Source: Sphagnum compactum (Eukaryota > Bryophyta > Sphagnopsida > Sphagnales). From it: DNA of 64,000 nucleotides. The first letter of the stretch is position 1. Every line of letters starts with the position of its first letter. The DNA lies in contig OZ234499.1 in NCBI GenBank assembly GCA_965153455.1, forward strand, positions 9,606,271 through 9,670,270, read 5' to 3'. Positions 25,063 to 35,665 of the stretch are shown piece after piece. Made by a program: the position numbers and the translations under genes. The notes under the pieces are model-generated. The model was not told the origin of the DNA. It was given only the letters and a program-made list of their open reading frames with translations, and ran no database searches.

Positions 25063-26625
25063 ATCAAACAAATGTAGGAGGTGAAATATGTGTAGGAAGT
25101 CTATAAGGGAGCCAAGAAAAGGAACAAAGAAGAACTCATACGGAAGCTAGGAAAATGCATCAATCAATGAAATGGGGAGACGAATATGAATTTTGCCAAA
25201 GAACTCTTCCTTTTAAATGATGATACTAATGCTATGGTCACATTTTAATATCGATACATCGTGTTGCCGTCCCTTCCACATATTTTTCAAAACATGTGCG
25301 TGATCATTTCAGGAAGCTATGGTAATATAGTTATTTATTTTTATTTCAATTATATATACAAGTCAAGTTGATGTTTTTCTCCGTGCTAGGATTTATGCGG
25401 TTATTTTACTATCGCCCTATATTGGACAAACGCGTGGACATGTTCGATTGTGGGGATAATTTAAAATTTTAACCAATTTCAAATACCGACATCGATGGAA
25501 ATTTTTAAACATGCATATTTAAAACCATAAATCTTCACCACACCAGGAAATTAAAATTCAAAAGATATTTTATTTGATGTACTTTAAATTTATCATCATA
25601 TAATATCTCTTCGGATGAGCAAGGCATGCTTTGACCTCAAGTCAAATATATTATTTAATTTGATATGTTTCTGGTTTGTTAACTAAAGTTGGCACGGACC
25701 AAAAAACAATGTACATGTATATGAAAAGAGGTGGTAAATGCCAAAATTGGCAAGTGATAATAAGATTTCATCATCAAATTTATTCTTGGTTGATTTCAAG
25801 CTCCAACAATTTAAAGCTTTCATATGTGATGAAAACATTGATATGGGTATTAAATTTGAATTCAATAACTTTATAACCCACCAATCATTGGTACATTGCA
25901 AACATTGCATGTCACGGACAAATTATATATTTAAATTCAACCAAGTATTGAATTTTGACATTTTATCATTTACTTGGATATCCACAACTTACAATCAACA
26001 TGAAAAGATAAATTTGCATATAATTTTCTTTATTTGTTCAGTAATATTACATGGATGTCCAATAATTCCTATATCAAACAATGTCATAGAAAAAAAAAAC
26101 ATGCACATTAATTTTAGGCGTGATTCAATTTTAAATGGGCAATCAAGCCTAGAAAATTAACATTACATATTGAGTTGCACTACATGAACTTATATTTGAG
26201 AAGGCATTCATAAACTTAATAAGTGTGTGGAATTGATGCTAAATCTCATACAAACTTGGTATTGGTGTTGTCAAGGCCTTTTCTAATATTACCAACCTGG
26301 TCATGGGATTAAGGTTCAAGATTAATTTTTTATTGGTATGAAACATGTATGTACTTACGATGAAAATTCATATAAAACTAATATGAAATTGATATTAGAC
26401 ATTACCTCAAGCCCTTACCAATTTAATAAAATTATAAAGTTGTTATGGCCTTAAGCCATGTTACCCTTTTAGGGTTCTTCGACAATGCCAATACATTGTG
26501 AGATGGTGAGCACGAACGTGAACTAATGAGCTCAACAAAACATTTGGTAAAATATTTTACCCATATGGATATAATAAACTTGGTATATTTTATGTCACAT
26601 AAATGTTATACTTTGTGACATGGAT

Positions 26626-26898
26626 GTGTCCAAACTTTTTAAGGTGTACCGTTAAGGACAAGAAGGACCTAGTCCTTAATGGACTCCTTTTTTGTATAAT
26701 ATTTTGATCTTCATCAATATTAATGAGTCAAAATGTGTCAAATATTTTAGAAGTATCATACTTTAGAACACTATAATTTTAAATTGCATCTATTTCATCC
26801 AATTTGTGTCTTTACATGGTCAAATAAGATTATGTAAAGGAGTTCAAAAAAGGCGACACTGTGACAATATTTTGGTACTCCTTAAAGAATTTGAACCC
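26626..26898. mobile_element. MITE-like element, left-arm copy
   Basis: It opens TGTCCAAACTTTTTAAGGTG and closes with TACTCCTTAAAGAATTTGAACCC, inverted versions of each other. It matches 45,428-45,702 in the opposite arm and is related to 31,714-31,988. It has no coding capacity. Confidence 0.75.
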
Positions 26899-27644
26899 GA
26901 ATGGAATATTTTACCACATGAAGAAATCCTTTGCCATGTGGACATAATTGGATAATAGATGAAAGTTGAAAATGGATGATAGTTGGAGATGACCATCCAA
27001 TTTTTTATTGTTTTTGCCAATTAATTTATGGGTTTTGGGTTTTTTGGAAATAAATGAGCCTAAGTCCAAGTTACGCTTCAAACTTTACATTGAACAAACC
27101 GTCTTGCATTTATCATTATTGATGCTACTACTTTTATTATGGATGCATTGTTTCCCATTACATGTAAATATATGTCATTGACCAAGAAAATTCATGACTA
27201 AAATGAACAAAAGGAATTTGAATACTTGAAAATTGTGTATCATTAAATGTACTCTCCATTCGCACTTATAACAACAAGTGTAACAATTTTAGATTATGTT
27301 GCAAGGTTTATATTAGACATTTTAATTTTGAATTTATTGTCTCCGACAACCCATGTGTTTTACTAATGAAAGCCACATATGCACATTGTGCACCATGCAA
27401 GACAAATTATCCCTATTTTGTAGGGCCTTGACACGACTTGTTAAGTAATGCACTTTGTTCTAACTCCATCTATACAATATGCAACTACAAGTTGTTGACC
27501 ACCAAAAATGTTTATGCAATGTGTTTGTTGGATTGTTCTGTTCCATGAATGATTATAATTTTTTTGCGATTGTTTATGCTTTATTAGAATGCAACACGCT
27601 ATGGATTGTTTCGCTCTAAAATGGATGCCAGATGACATTGGCTA

Positions 27645-28626
27645 GGTACATTCATAGTATAATGTACCAAGGACTATGTTGACTGTCCTTAATTTATGCA
27701 ATTTTCAAGTTTGAAAAATCATTATAAGAATTTCAAACATCAAAATGTAATTAGGTTTGTTGCACCATGTTTTATTATTAATGAAACTTCATCCCAAAGA
27801 ATCTTGTGTGATTCCCAGTTGTTTTAGTGGTCATAAAATAGTGGAAAGTCTGTAATTGAATACTACTTTTCATTTCACTCATCCTTTATCCTATGCTAAA
27901 CTTAACCATTCATGTTCCAAATTTATAGAAGACCATATATGGATGAACCAAAGGCCCTAGTATGAAAAAAAACATAAAAGGATGCGTTAAATTGCCCTTA
28001 GTTGAGTGTGATTTGTTTGTATTTAAACGTGTTTATCACGTTCAAAAACATAAAACTATAAAGACTTCCTAAAAGACAAAATATTTTTTATGTTTTAAAA
28101 GAAGGCAATGTTGCATTTACATGAAAAATGATACATAAAATTTAAGGTCATTAGTAAATTTGGGTTTATATGTATAACACTACACTAGAAAAAATGTGAA
28201 CATGTTTTTTGTTACTCAAACCTTCATAAAATGTTTTCAAATTTATTATGGGCTCTAATATACTTCATAAGAAGGGCCACATGTGTTTATATTTTTAAAT
28301 GCACATGTATTGAATCCTTTTAATGGATGTTGTTGATTTTGATTTTAAACGTTCTTAATGGTCAGAAAAAAGTTCAAAATTTGTCATCATGGTTAAAAAC
28401 AAAATTATACATTTGACAACAATCTTGGTCCTCGTGCAAAATTATTTTTTTAATTATTATAATATGAATCATGTTTGGTCTCAATATTAATATCCAATCC
28501 TAGAAATTACATTTAAAATATAGTTTTGATATTTAATACACTAATACATGTAGGACACGTGTAAAATGCAATCCTTGGTAAGGACTCTGACCTTGGTCGT
28601 TATGGTTCCTTTTACTATGTTTTTAC
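27645..28626. mobile_element. 982-bp insertion present only in the left arm
   Basis: The right arm reads continuously through the equivalent position (around 44,688-44,698). In the left arm the site is interrupted, and GGCTA occurs on both sides (27,640-27,644 and 28,627-28,631), as a 5-bp target duplication would. The ends share a CATAGTA motif in inverted orientation (about 27,653-27,659 and, reversed, 28,613-28,619), so weak terminal inverted repeats are possible. The first 24 bases fold back on themselves (GGTACATT...AATGTACC). There is no ORF of note, so it would be non-autonomous. Confidence 0.65.
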
Positions 28627-29182
28627 GGCTACATCATTGGGGATAAATGCTACCCATTTTTACCTTGGCTCATGATCCCCCATAAAATATTGCAACTATT
28701 AGGCACATTATTTTGGAAGCCTTTTACAATAAACGCATTTTTAGGGGGAGGGTTGTAATTGATATTGTGTTCAAAATACTCAAGTAAACATGTAGATAAT
28801 TGTTGTTCAAAACCAACCTTCACATTGTTTTTCTTCCTACTAAAGCATCATCATCTACAAAACTTTGAACAACAAGATCATAACCAAGTCGATTCCTTAT
28901 CCCCAATGGTGATACCATGCATGCCTAAGCTCGGGTCTTGTCCTCCGCATACAAGGGCAATATGAAAAGCCCAAGAGGATTGGAGAGGAATTCCTACCTT
29001 TCAAAAAACAACAAAAAACCTCTATAATTTGAAAAGCAAAGGATCATGACATGGAGACAGATACAAAAAAATTAAAGAATAAACTTGAAAGATAGGCAAC
29101 TTTACTCATAATACAAGTTCCTTTTTAAGCGCTTTCGAGGTGGAGAATCAAAGTCATCAATGTCAATAGTAGGGCGACTTTA

Positions 29183-30480
29183 TTAAGGAGTTGGAACTTT
29201 AACCAATGGTTTTAACACCGCAGTGAAAATGTCAATATCAAGTAATTTTTTTAAAAGTATGTGACAACGAAGGGTATGGCATGCCCTGATGTTATTTCCT
29301 ATAGCACAAATGGAAGTGAGAATCCAAAATGGAACAAGTAAGAAGGCTAAGATTTTGGAAATAAGAAAGGACAGGTGCAAACCTGTGGATGCAAACAAGT
29401 CTGTAACAAATGAACCGACTTTGGAACACACCTCCATGAAGGCTTGGAGTATGAAAGAATGCATCTCCTTAGCAACCCAAAATGGCTTTCCTACTTTGGA
29501 CATCGTCATGGAAGACATGTCCATCCAATTCTAGATAACATCCTCCTCTTGGACATTGATACCTTTTTCTAAGAATTCCTCCGACGAAAGGCAAAACCTA
29601 AAAGACCTTTTTGCGAAAGATGTGTCATGAGATTGCCTCACCAAGATAGTCAAGCAACTCAAAAGGGTCTATAAGATTGGACAAGGAAAAAATTCAAGAC
29701 ATGAAGATTGAAAACATCATGAAGGTATAAAAAGAGAGATAGGTTGAACCTAAACCTTCATGGAGGGGTCTTCAACGCTTGCAAGGGAGAGCGAATTCAC
29801 ATTTGCCCACTTCATGCAAATCTAGAAGTTATAACTCTCTATGAGGTATAACCTAATCTCCTTGAAAATGCGGGGATCATTAGGGTGGAAAAGAAGCACA
29901 TCCCCATCAAGGGTCAGAAACTTGTCGATGAAATCAAAAACAGACACAATGTAGTATTCATCTTGCATATTCCACAAGGGAATCTTTGTAGAACTAGAAG
30001 CCAAAGGAACATGAAGGTTCCTAGGAACATCGGCAAGAATAAGATTAACTTTTTTTTCGAGATCGACCTACACATGATGAGGCAATTATAAAAATCGAAA
30101 GAAGGGAAATGCATAAGATTCAAGGGAAATCAAAAGTGAATTTTTTAAAAACTAACCTTGCGTATGAAGACCAAGATCCGGTCATATTCCTTTCGCCACT
30201 TAGTCGAAGAATGTTTCTTGGCCATAATACTTGGCCAGGAAAATGGAAAAACTCTACATTGCCATTCGAGTGGCCGAATGGAAGGCAATACTCTTGGGCT
30301 AGGGTGAAGAGTAGACCAAGATGACCAGAAAAATTCCAAGAAAATGTTAGGGGCGCCAAGAGGAGAAGCATGGCCTAGTTGTCTAAAAAGGCTTGGAGGG
30401 TATAAAGTACCCTGGAACACTAAAATCCATGATGGGAGGATGACTATCATGTAGTGGAACTTCCACAAATACATCTGGAC
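29183..30480 (-). pseudogene. Decayed methyltransferase-like gene (permuted, beta-class order)
   Basis: Read on the minus strand, an exon ending at 30,157 (KWRKEYDRILVFIRK) splices over a GT-AG intron (30,156-30,068) into VDLEKKVNLILADVPRN. This continues open through WNMQDEYYIVSVFDFIDKF and DGDVLLFHPNDP to a TAG after YNF (about 29,822), with coding sense continuing to DPSMK. Further on, FVTDLFAST at about 29,410-29,383 splices over a second GT-AG intron (29,382-29,299) to GNNIRACHTLRCH and DIDIFTAVLKPL. A LI-ADVP strand, then a G-D-x-L-L-F-H strand, then D-x-F-x-S-T-G with a downstream acidic residue is the order of permuted SAM-dependent amino-methyltransferases. The usual DPPY is absent (ADVP), so the product would be inactive. 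Host or transposon origin is unknown. Confidence 0.45.
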
Positions 30481-30499
30481 CTATTTCTGACTCTTGCGA

Positions 30500-31370
30500 C
30501 CCTCTAAGCTATTCCTTCCCCTTTATTTTTCCTAAACATGTCATTTTTTGTCTTTCCCCCTTTAAGATAAAAACACATAACAAGGAGCCAAAAAGGGCAT
30601 TAGATGTTAGACATAATCAACCAAAATCAAACATTTATATTTTTATTAACATTTAAAACCATAGTAATAATGGCAAGTTAATCTTTTAAGTTTTTTTTCC
30701 TTGTATGAATGTCAAGGAACTAAAAGTAAAAATTCATTTGATCCAATTTTAAGTTTTGGTTTTAATTTAAAACGTTTGAAAATGTACACCTATTGCGTCA
30801 GATGGAATCAATTTTGCAAAGGACTAATAATTTTTTTGTTAGTCACTTTTAAAAATTCATATTTATTCAATAATGACTAACAAAAAAAATGATGCATTGG
30901 GGAAAGTTAAAATATTTTTAAGACAAATTACAAAACAAATCCTTCAAAAATGCATTTGCATGTAAAAGTTATTTTTGGGAAAAAAAACATAGAGTATTTT
31001 TCCAAACTAATCCTTTTGGCTCCTAATTAAAGCTTTTGACCCTTCAACTTGTGCATTGGTAGAATTCAAAATGCTTGAAATTTGGTGCATTCCTTTTTTG
31101 GAACAAGATCTCAAATGACAAAATGTTATCCTTGGGACAATCCAAATACTAGCAATAATCCACAAGATGAGTGGAAGACCACTCCTTGAATAGGTCCTTG
31201 TGCAACATTGTACTGTTCACTTTTGGATAATGCCAAATCTCCAATAGATGAGGGAATTAGTTAATTGTTCCCATAGGAAGAAGCACATGGTAGAAATACT
31301 TGCATACAAAAGAGACAAGTTGACCCAAGTACAAATTAACATAATTTGAGAATATTATAAAGTTCTACCA
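30500..31370. other. AT-rich spacer, nothing recognised
   Basis: No coding or repeat structure of note lies between the methyltransferase-like relic and the first hairpin cluster. Confidence 0.45.
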
Positions 31371-31660
31371 TCTACTTTCGGTACCAAGAGTAGGCGACCT
31401 AGGGATTGGAAAAGGAGGTATGTAGGAAAGAAAAGAAAAGGAAAAGGTAATTTAAAAAAAATAATTGTTAATACTTTTATTCCTTTGAATATTTTTTACA
31501 AAACAATATGCTCTACTTTCGACACCGAAAGTAGAGACACAAGGGAGGAAATTTTTTTAATTGAATGAATCCAGAATACTAACTAATAAAATAAAAATTT
31601 AAGAATTGAAAGCATCTATTTTACATCCATGAATAGCCTACTCTCAACACTGAGAATAAG
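31370..31660. repeat. Three spaced hairpin units (satellite-related)
   Basis: Short inverted repeats occur at about 31,371-31,393, 31,511-31,536 and 31,638-31,655. The middle one is a perfect CTCTACTTTCG...CGAAAGTAGAG hairpin with a four-base loop. Spacing is near 120-140 bases and each is followed by a similar purine-rich tail. The same motif (CTACTCT..GTGCTGA.AGTA) marks each unit of the satellite at 33,930-34,690. Confidence 0.65.
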
Positions 31661-31713
31661 AGACATGAGGAAGCGAACAAACTTAATGATAATGAAATCT
31701 AATGTACAATCTA

Positions 31714-31988
31714 GGGGTGTAAATTTTTTAAGGTGTACCAAAATCTTATCACAGCGTCACCCTTTTTTATCTTTTTTACTTAGTCATTTTTTACCATGTA
31801 AAAACACATTTATGGATGATTATGATGGAATCTAGAATTATAATAGTCCAAAATATAGTCCTTGTAAAAATTTTGACAACTTTTGATTCATTATTCTTAT
31901 GGTGATCAAAATATAGGGTAAAAAAAGACTACAATAAGGACTAGGCCCTTTTCGTCTTGAGTGGTACACCTTAAAGGATTTTCACCCC
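31714..31988. mobile_element. MITE-like element, best-preserved copy
   Basis: The 275-bp element starts GGGGTGTAAATTTTTTAAGG and ends in the near reverse complement (CCTTAAAGGATTTTCACCCC). It is flanked by TA on both sides, which would suit a Tc1/mariner (Stowaway-like) TA target duplication. There is no ORF. Related copies lie at 1-65, 26,626, 37,234, 45,428 and 53,160. Confidence 0.8.
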
Positions 31989-32399
31989 TAAAGAACATGA
32001 AATGGACCTATATAGCACCCTTGTGAGCACCTCCTTCCCTCTTGTTTGCTACTCCCAAAACTTGCTTCTTCAAATGCCATCTCTAAGTTTGAATTCTCAA
32101 TAAAAGTAAGTCTCCCAAATAGCTTGCTTCCATTGTTGAATTTAGGAAAAGGAGGTGATTGCTAATAGATCTTCCACATTCAAGCCTAGGTCTGAAACAA
32201 TAGATGCATACAAGATGAGAGCTTCAACTTTCGATTACAAAAGATAATTTGCAGTATTAACACAACACATATGAGCTTTGAATGGACAATCAAGACAAGA
32301 AAGTTGGTTATAAATGTTCCTTAAACCTAGTGCAAGAAGGTGACCTTATGGAGCCATCTATCAAACTAAGTGTCCAAAAAACCCTGCTTGGGGAATTTT

Positions 32400-33345
32400 T
32401 TTGCCTCTCTCAAGATACTAAATTCATTCCATTTTTTCAACCAGGAGAAATTCTACTTCGAAGACACACAAGAATAAGCTAACATCTGTAGCTTCTTCGT
32501 GAACATTTCAAGCTTGAAGTTCATATTGTAATGAGTTTGGATCTCTTTCCAGAAAACCTGATCCCAATGTAAGATCACAAATAAGGAGATGTTTGCAAAT
32601 GCAAAATAACATTTAATCCTTGCACATTTTCTCCATAGCCCTCTCCATTCGTTCTTCAAACTTGATAATGGACCTCTCTCTGTTGTCAATAATCTTTTCA
32701 TTATAGAGCTTCACAACCACATCCGTAACTATAGCTATTTTGTGCTACAATAAAGACAAAACATGAGAAAACTAATGAAAAACTAAAAGAACAAAGAGAT
32801 GCAATTGAGAATGAAAAAGATTCCACAATGAAAGGAAAAAAAAGATAAATTTAACCCTTATACATATATTCAAATGAAAGCTCCCGAAGTTAGGGAATGT
32901 CAAGTTTTTTGGGATTTGTTTTGGCACTTCTTGTAGACATCCATTATAAGGACATTCTAAAACTACTTTAATGGAATAATGTCGATAGATTGAATCCAGA
33001 AAAACTCATGCACCAAGCTAGGCCTTACATGATCAAACTCCATAGACATGCATAGTAACAATGTGATTGAATCTCTTGATAAAATCATAGTATTCAATGG
33101 CAAACATCAAGCTATAATTTAAAAACAAAGTTTTTGGAGGTGATTGAAAGTTCAAAGAATTACTTATTTAAATCTATTATGATAGTGAGAAGTTCCATAA
33201 GGCCATGTGATGTATTTCACATTATAAAATCCATCAAGATGTGCCAAAACACCTTGTCGTTGTGGACATGCTAAATGTATGGCATCTAGGCCTACAACTT
33301 GTGATTGCCATCCCAAACAAAAAAAAGTGACGAGAGAGAGATTTC
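32400..33345 (-). pseudogene. Degraded ORF with a W-D-G-N-H-K motif
   Basis: On the minus strand from about 33,345 to 33,165 one frame reads VWDGNHKL, then AWMPYI, VFWHILMDFIM and IIIDLNK, with three stops. The same peptide in better condition is encoded at 42,035-41,840 (VWEGNHKFHALYPFIEKLHS...). A further minus-strand open stretch at 32,701-32,453 could be a following exon. Strand and order would allow this to be the 5' part of the methyltransferase-like gene that ends at 29,183, but the satellite arrays and decay prevent a firm link. The family is unnamed to me. Confidence 0.35.
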
Positions 33346-33929
33346 CAGTCCAAATCTTAAAGAAGGAAGTTCTCAAATTTCTCATTCTCTGATCTCCAAT
33401 GGCTATTCCAACCCACTTGATATGCCTCCAAAAACTCTTCCTTTCCTCCCCAGTTCAATGGAGAAACATAGAAGACCTTGTCTCCCTCACTGTAACCAAT
33501 CTAAAATGCCTACTCCATCTTCAAAAAGTATATCTTTAAGGAAAAATGCATAACTGGCATGGAAATCATCCTTCAAAACATAATGTTCATTCATGTTTTG
33601 CGCTTGGGAAACATCTTGAGCTTTTCCACGATCTCCATGTTATTGAATTTGTCTTTCTTGATAGCTTGGATTGTCTTGTCAAAGGACATGGTTTCAACTA
33701 TTTGAATTGCAGACGAAACCTATCAATCTTGCACATAAAAACATAGAACAATTATAATTCAATTACAATTGAGAAGAAATTCAATACAATGTTGAAGACA
33801 AACCTACATGGTGTCCATATTGTGGATGTTAATGGGTGCCACTATTAAGCATAACTACATCAACAATTAAGAAGCATTTTAAAACTTGAACAAAATAGAT
33901 GTCAAGAATGGGGACTAAAACAAAGATCA

Positions 33930-34690
33930 AGATACTGATCTCGGCGCTGAGAGTAACTTGGTAATGGAGTTGTAGAAAAAAAAAAAAAAAAAAATCTTGA
34001 ACTTGGGTCTTGAGTCCAAAAAAGACTTGAGCCCAAGCTCGGGTTCATTTAGCTATGGCCAAACTACTCTTTATGCTGAGAGTAGTTCGGTGATGGAGTT
34101 GTAGAAGAAAAACCAAAACAAGAACCCGAGCTTGGGCTCAAGTCCTTTTCGAACTTGAGCCTAGAAGCTCGAGTTCCTACAACTATGGTTGAGCTACTCT
34201 TGGTGCTGAAAGTATTTTGGCAATGGAGTTGTAGAAAAAGAAACCCAAAAAAAACCTAAGCTTAAGCTTAGGTCCAAAGAGGACCCGAACTCAAGCTTGG
34301 GTTTTTGTAACGATGGCTGAGCTACTCTTAGTGCTGAGAGTAATTCAATGATGGAATTTTTAGAAAAAAAACATAAAAAAAACCTTAGCTTAGGCTCAAG
34401 TCCAGAAAGGATTCCAGCCCAAGCTTGGGTTCTTATAACAACGGCCGAACTATTCTCAACACCAAAAGTAAATTGGCAATGGAGTTGTAAGAAAAAAAAA
34501 CAAAAAAAGAACCCAAACTCGAGCTCAAGTTCTTGTCACTATGGTCAAGTTACTTTTAGTGTCAAGAGTAGCTCAACGATAGAATTATAAAAAAAAGAAA
34601 AAGAAAAAAAAAACTCAAGCTTGGGTTGCTACAGCCATTGCGAAACTATTTTTGGCTCTAAAAGTAGTTCAACGAACAGCAAAATCCAAG
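33930..34690. repeat. Satellite array, about seven units of roughly 128 bp
   Basis: Units start near 33,939, 34,068, 34,196, 34,325, 34,452, 34,554 and 34,648; the last three are shorter (about 100 bp). Each contains a CT(A/C)TTGGTGCTGA.AGTA-like hairpin, a GGAGTTGTAGAAAAA tract and a second inverted motif around AAGCTTGGG/CCCAAGCTT-like bases. The unit relates to the hairpins at 31,370-31,660. Confidence 0.8.
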
Positions 34691-35665
34691 GCCAAGGTTA
34701 GATTTTTGTTTGCAAGGTTTTGAACAAAAACCTAAATTCAAGCTGAAATTTCTTCCTCATCTTCTAACTGAATTTGAGCTCAACTTGAAGCTCTAGGTTG
34801 AACTCAAACTTAGCTTTTTTTTTTTTTTAAAAATGTGGGAGAGGGAGGAGGACTCACATGTCTATTAAGCTTTTCTAGATTGGTCTTTCGAATCCTTGAG
34901 CTCTCTGTGCCTTCTCCTTCCTCCAACAAACACAAGTGCAGAATAAGAATAACTTCATATACTTTTCACTCCATTTGTACTTCCAAAACCCTAAAAGCTT
35001 CAACAAACATTAGAATTACTCATAGACTATTGGCAACTTATGAACTTTATTGTTTCTTCTTCTTGTGTGTCTTCCCTAGAGCTCTCTCGTGTCACCTCCT
35101 AATGAAAAACAAACAAGAATTTATAATTTACTACAAAATGTATATTTTTCAACAATGGTTCAAATGTAGAATACAATTTTTTTCTACTTTCATTTTGCTA
35201 TCAAATGAAAAAATATTCTATTATCACAGGTATGAGGCTTACTTTGTCACTTGCATGTTGCCCTATGCATAGACCAACTTGCTCTTTTCTAGCCCAAGAT
35301 TTTGTTTCTTGCATAATTGGATTAATGAACTTGAAAATGAAAAATATCTTACAACGATTTTTTTTTTAATCTAGTTTTTTTGAAACCTTGAAACTTTCTT
35401 TTGGGTGATATGTTTCACATGCATTCTCACAATCCTCCTTGGGCACCTTCAAGTCTTGTTTTTTTTCCATTGCAGGCTTCCTTTGTTGCCCCTTTGTGTG
35501 TGTCTAGTTGTGTCCTTGTCACTCTCGGCCTTTTGTTGGAGCTTGTTTCAGGCTTGTGATATCTTTATGCATTTTGGGAATTTTTTTGTCATTTACATTT
35601 TGTTGATTTATTTATAATGTTTTGTACTCAGTAGAGGACATGCTAGGGTTTCACATCAAGACATC
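34691..35665. other. Spacer, no supported gene
   Basis: An open plus-strand stretch at 34,835-35,272 (145 codons) has no recognisable domain, and its hydrophobic, Cys/Phe-rich composition is typical of T-rich non-coding DNA. Confidence 0.45.

Larger units (their letters stand above)
21480..28750 (+). repeat. Left arm of a large inverted duplication
   Basis: The arm matches the reverse complement of 44,570-51,045 over nearly its whole length, by eye at high identity (long stretches, such as 25,740-26,090, differ at only a few positions). It contains a complete germin-like gene, a MITE-like copy at 26,626-26,898 and a 982-bp insertion absent from the right arm. The inner end lies at about 28,750 (the GGGGGAGGGTTG region) and the outer end at about 21,480-21,610 within a repeated block. 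The copia element lies outside the arm. Confidence 0.92.

Noticed and set aside
25738-26160. A 140-codon ORF in the left arm with a nearly identical ORF in the right arm (46,569-46,183, minus).
   Set aside because: Conservation is explained by the arm duplication. The few differences I could compare all change the amino acid, the end shifts frame at an A run, and no domain is visible.
28183-28200. CACTAGAAAAAATG inside the 982-bp insertion as a CACTA terminus.
   Set aside because: It lies in the interior of the insert, has no subterminal repeats and no partner end, and CACTA elements make 3-bp, not 5-bp, target duplications.
34835-35272. A 145-codon plus-strand ORF.
   Set aside because: The hydrophobic, Phe/Cys/Ser-rich composition comes from T-rich DNA; there is no domain, no splice partner and no duplicate.
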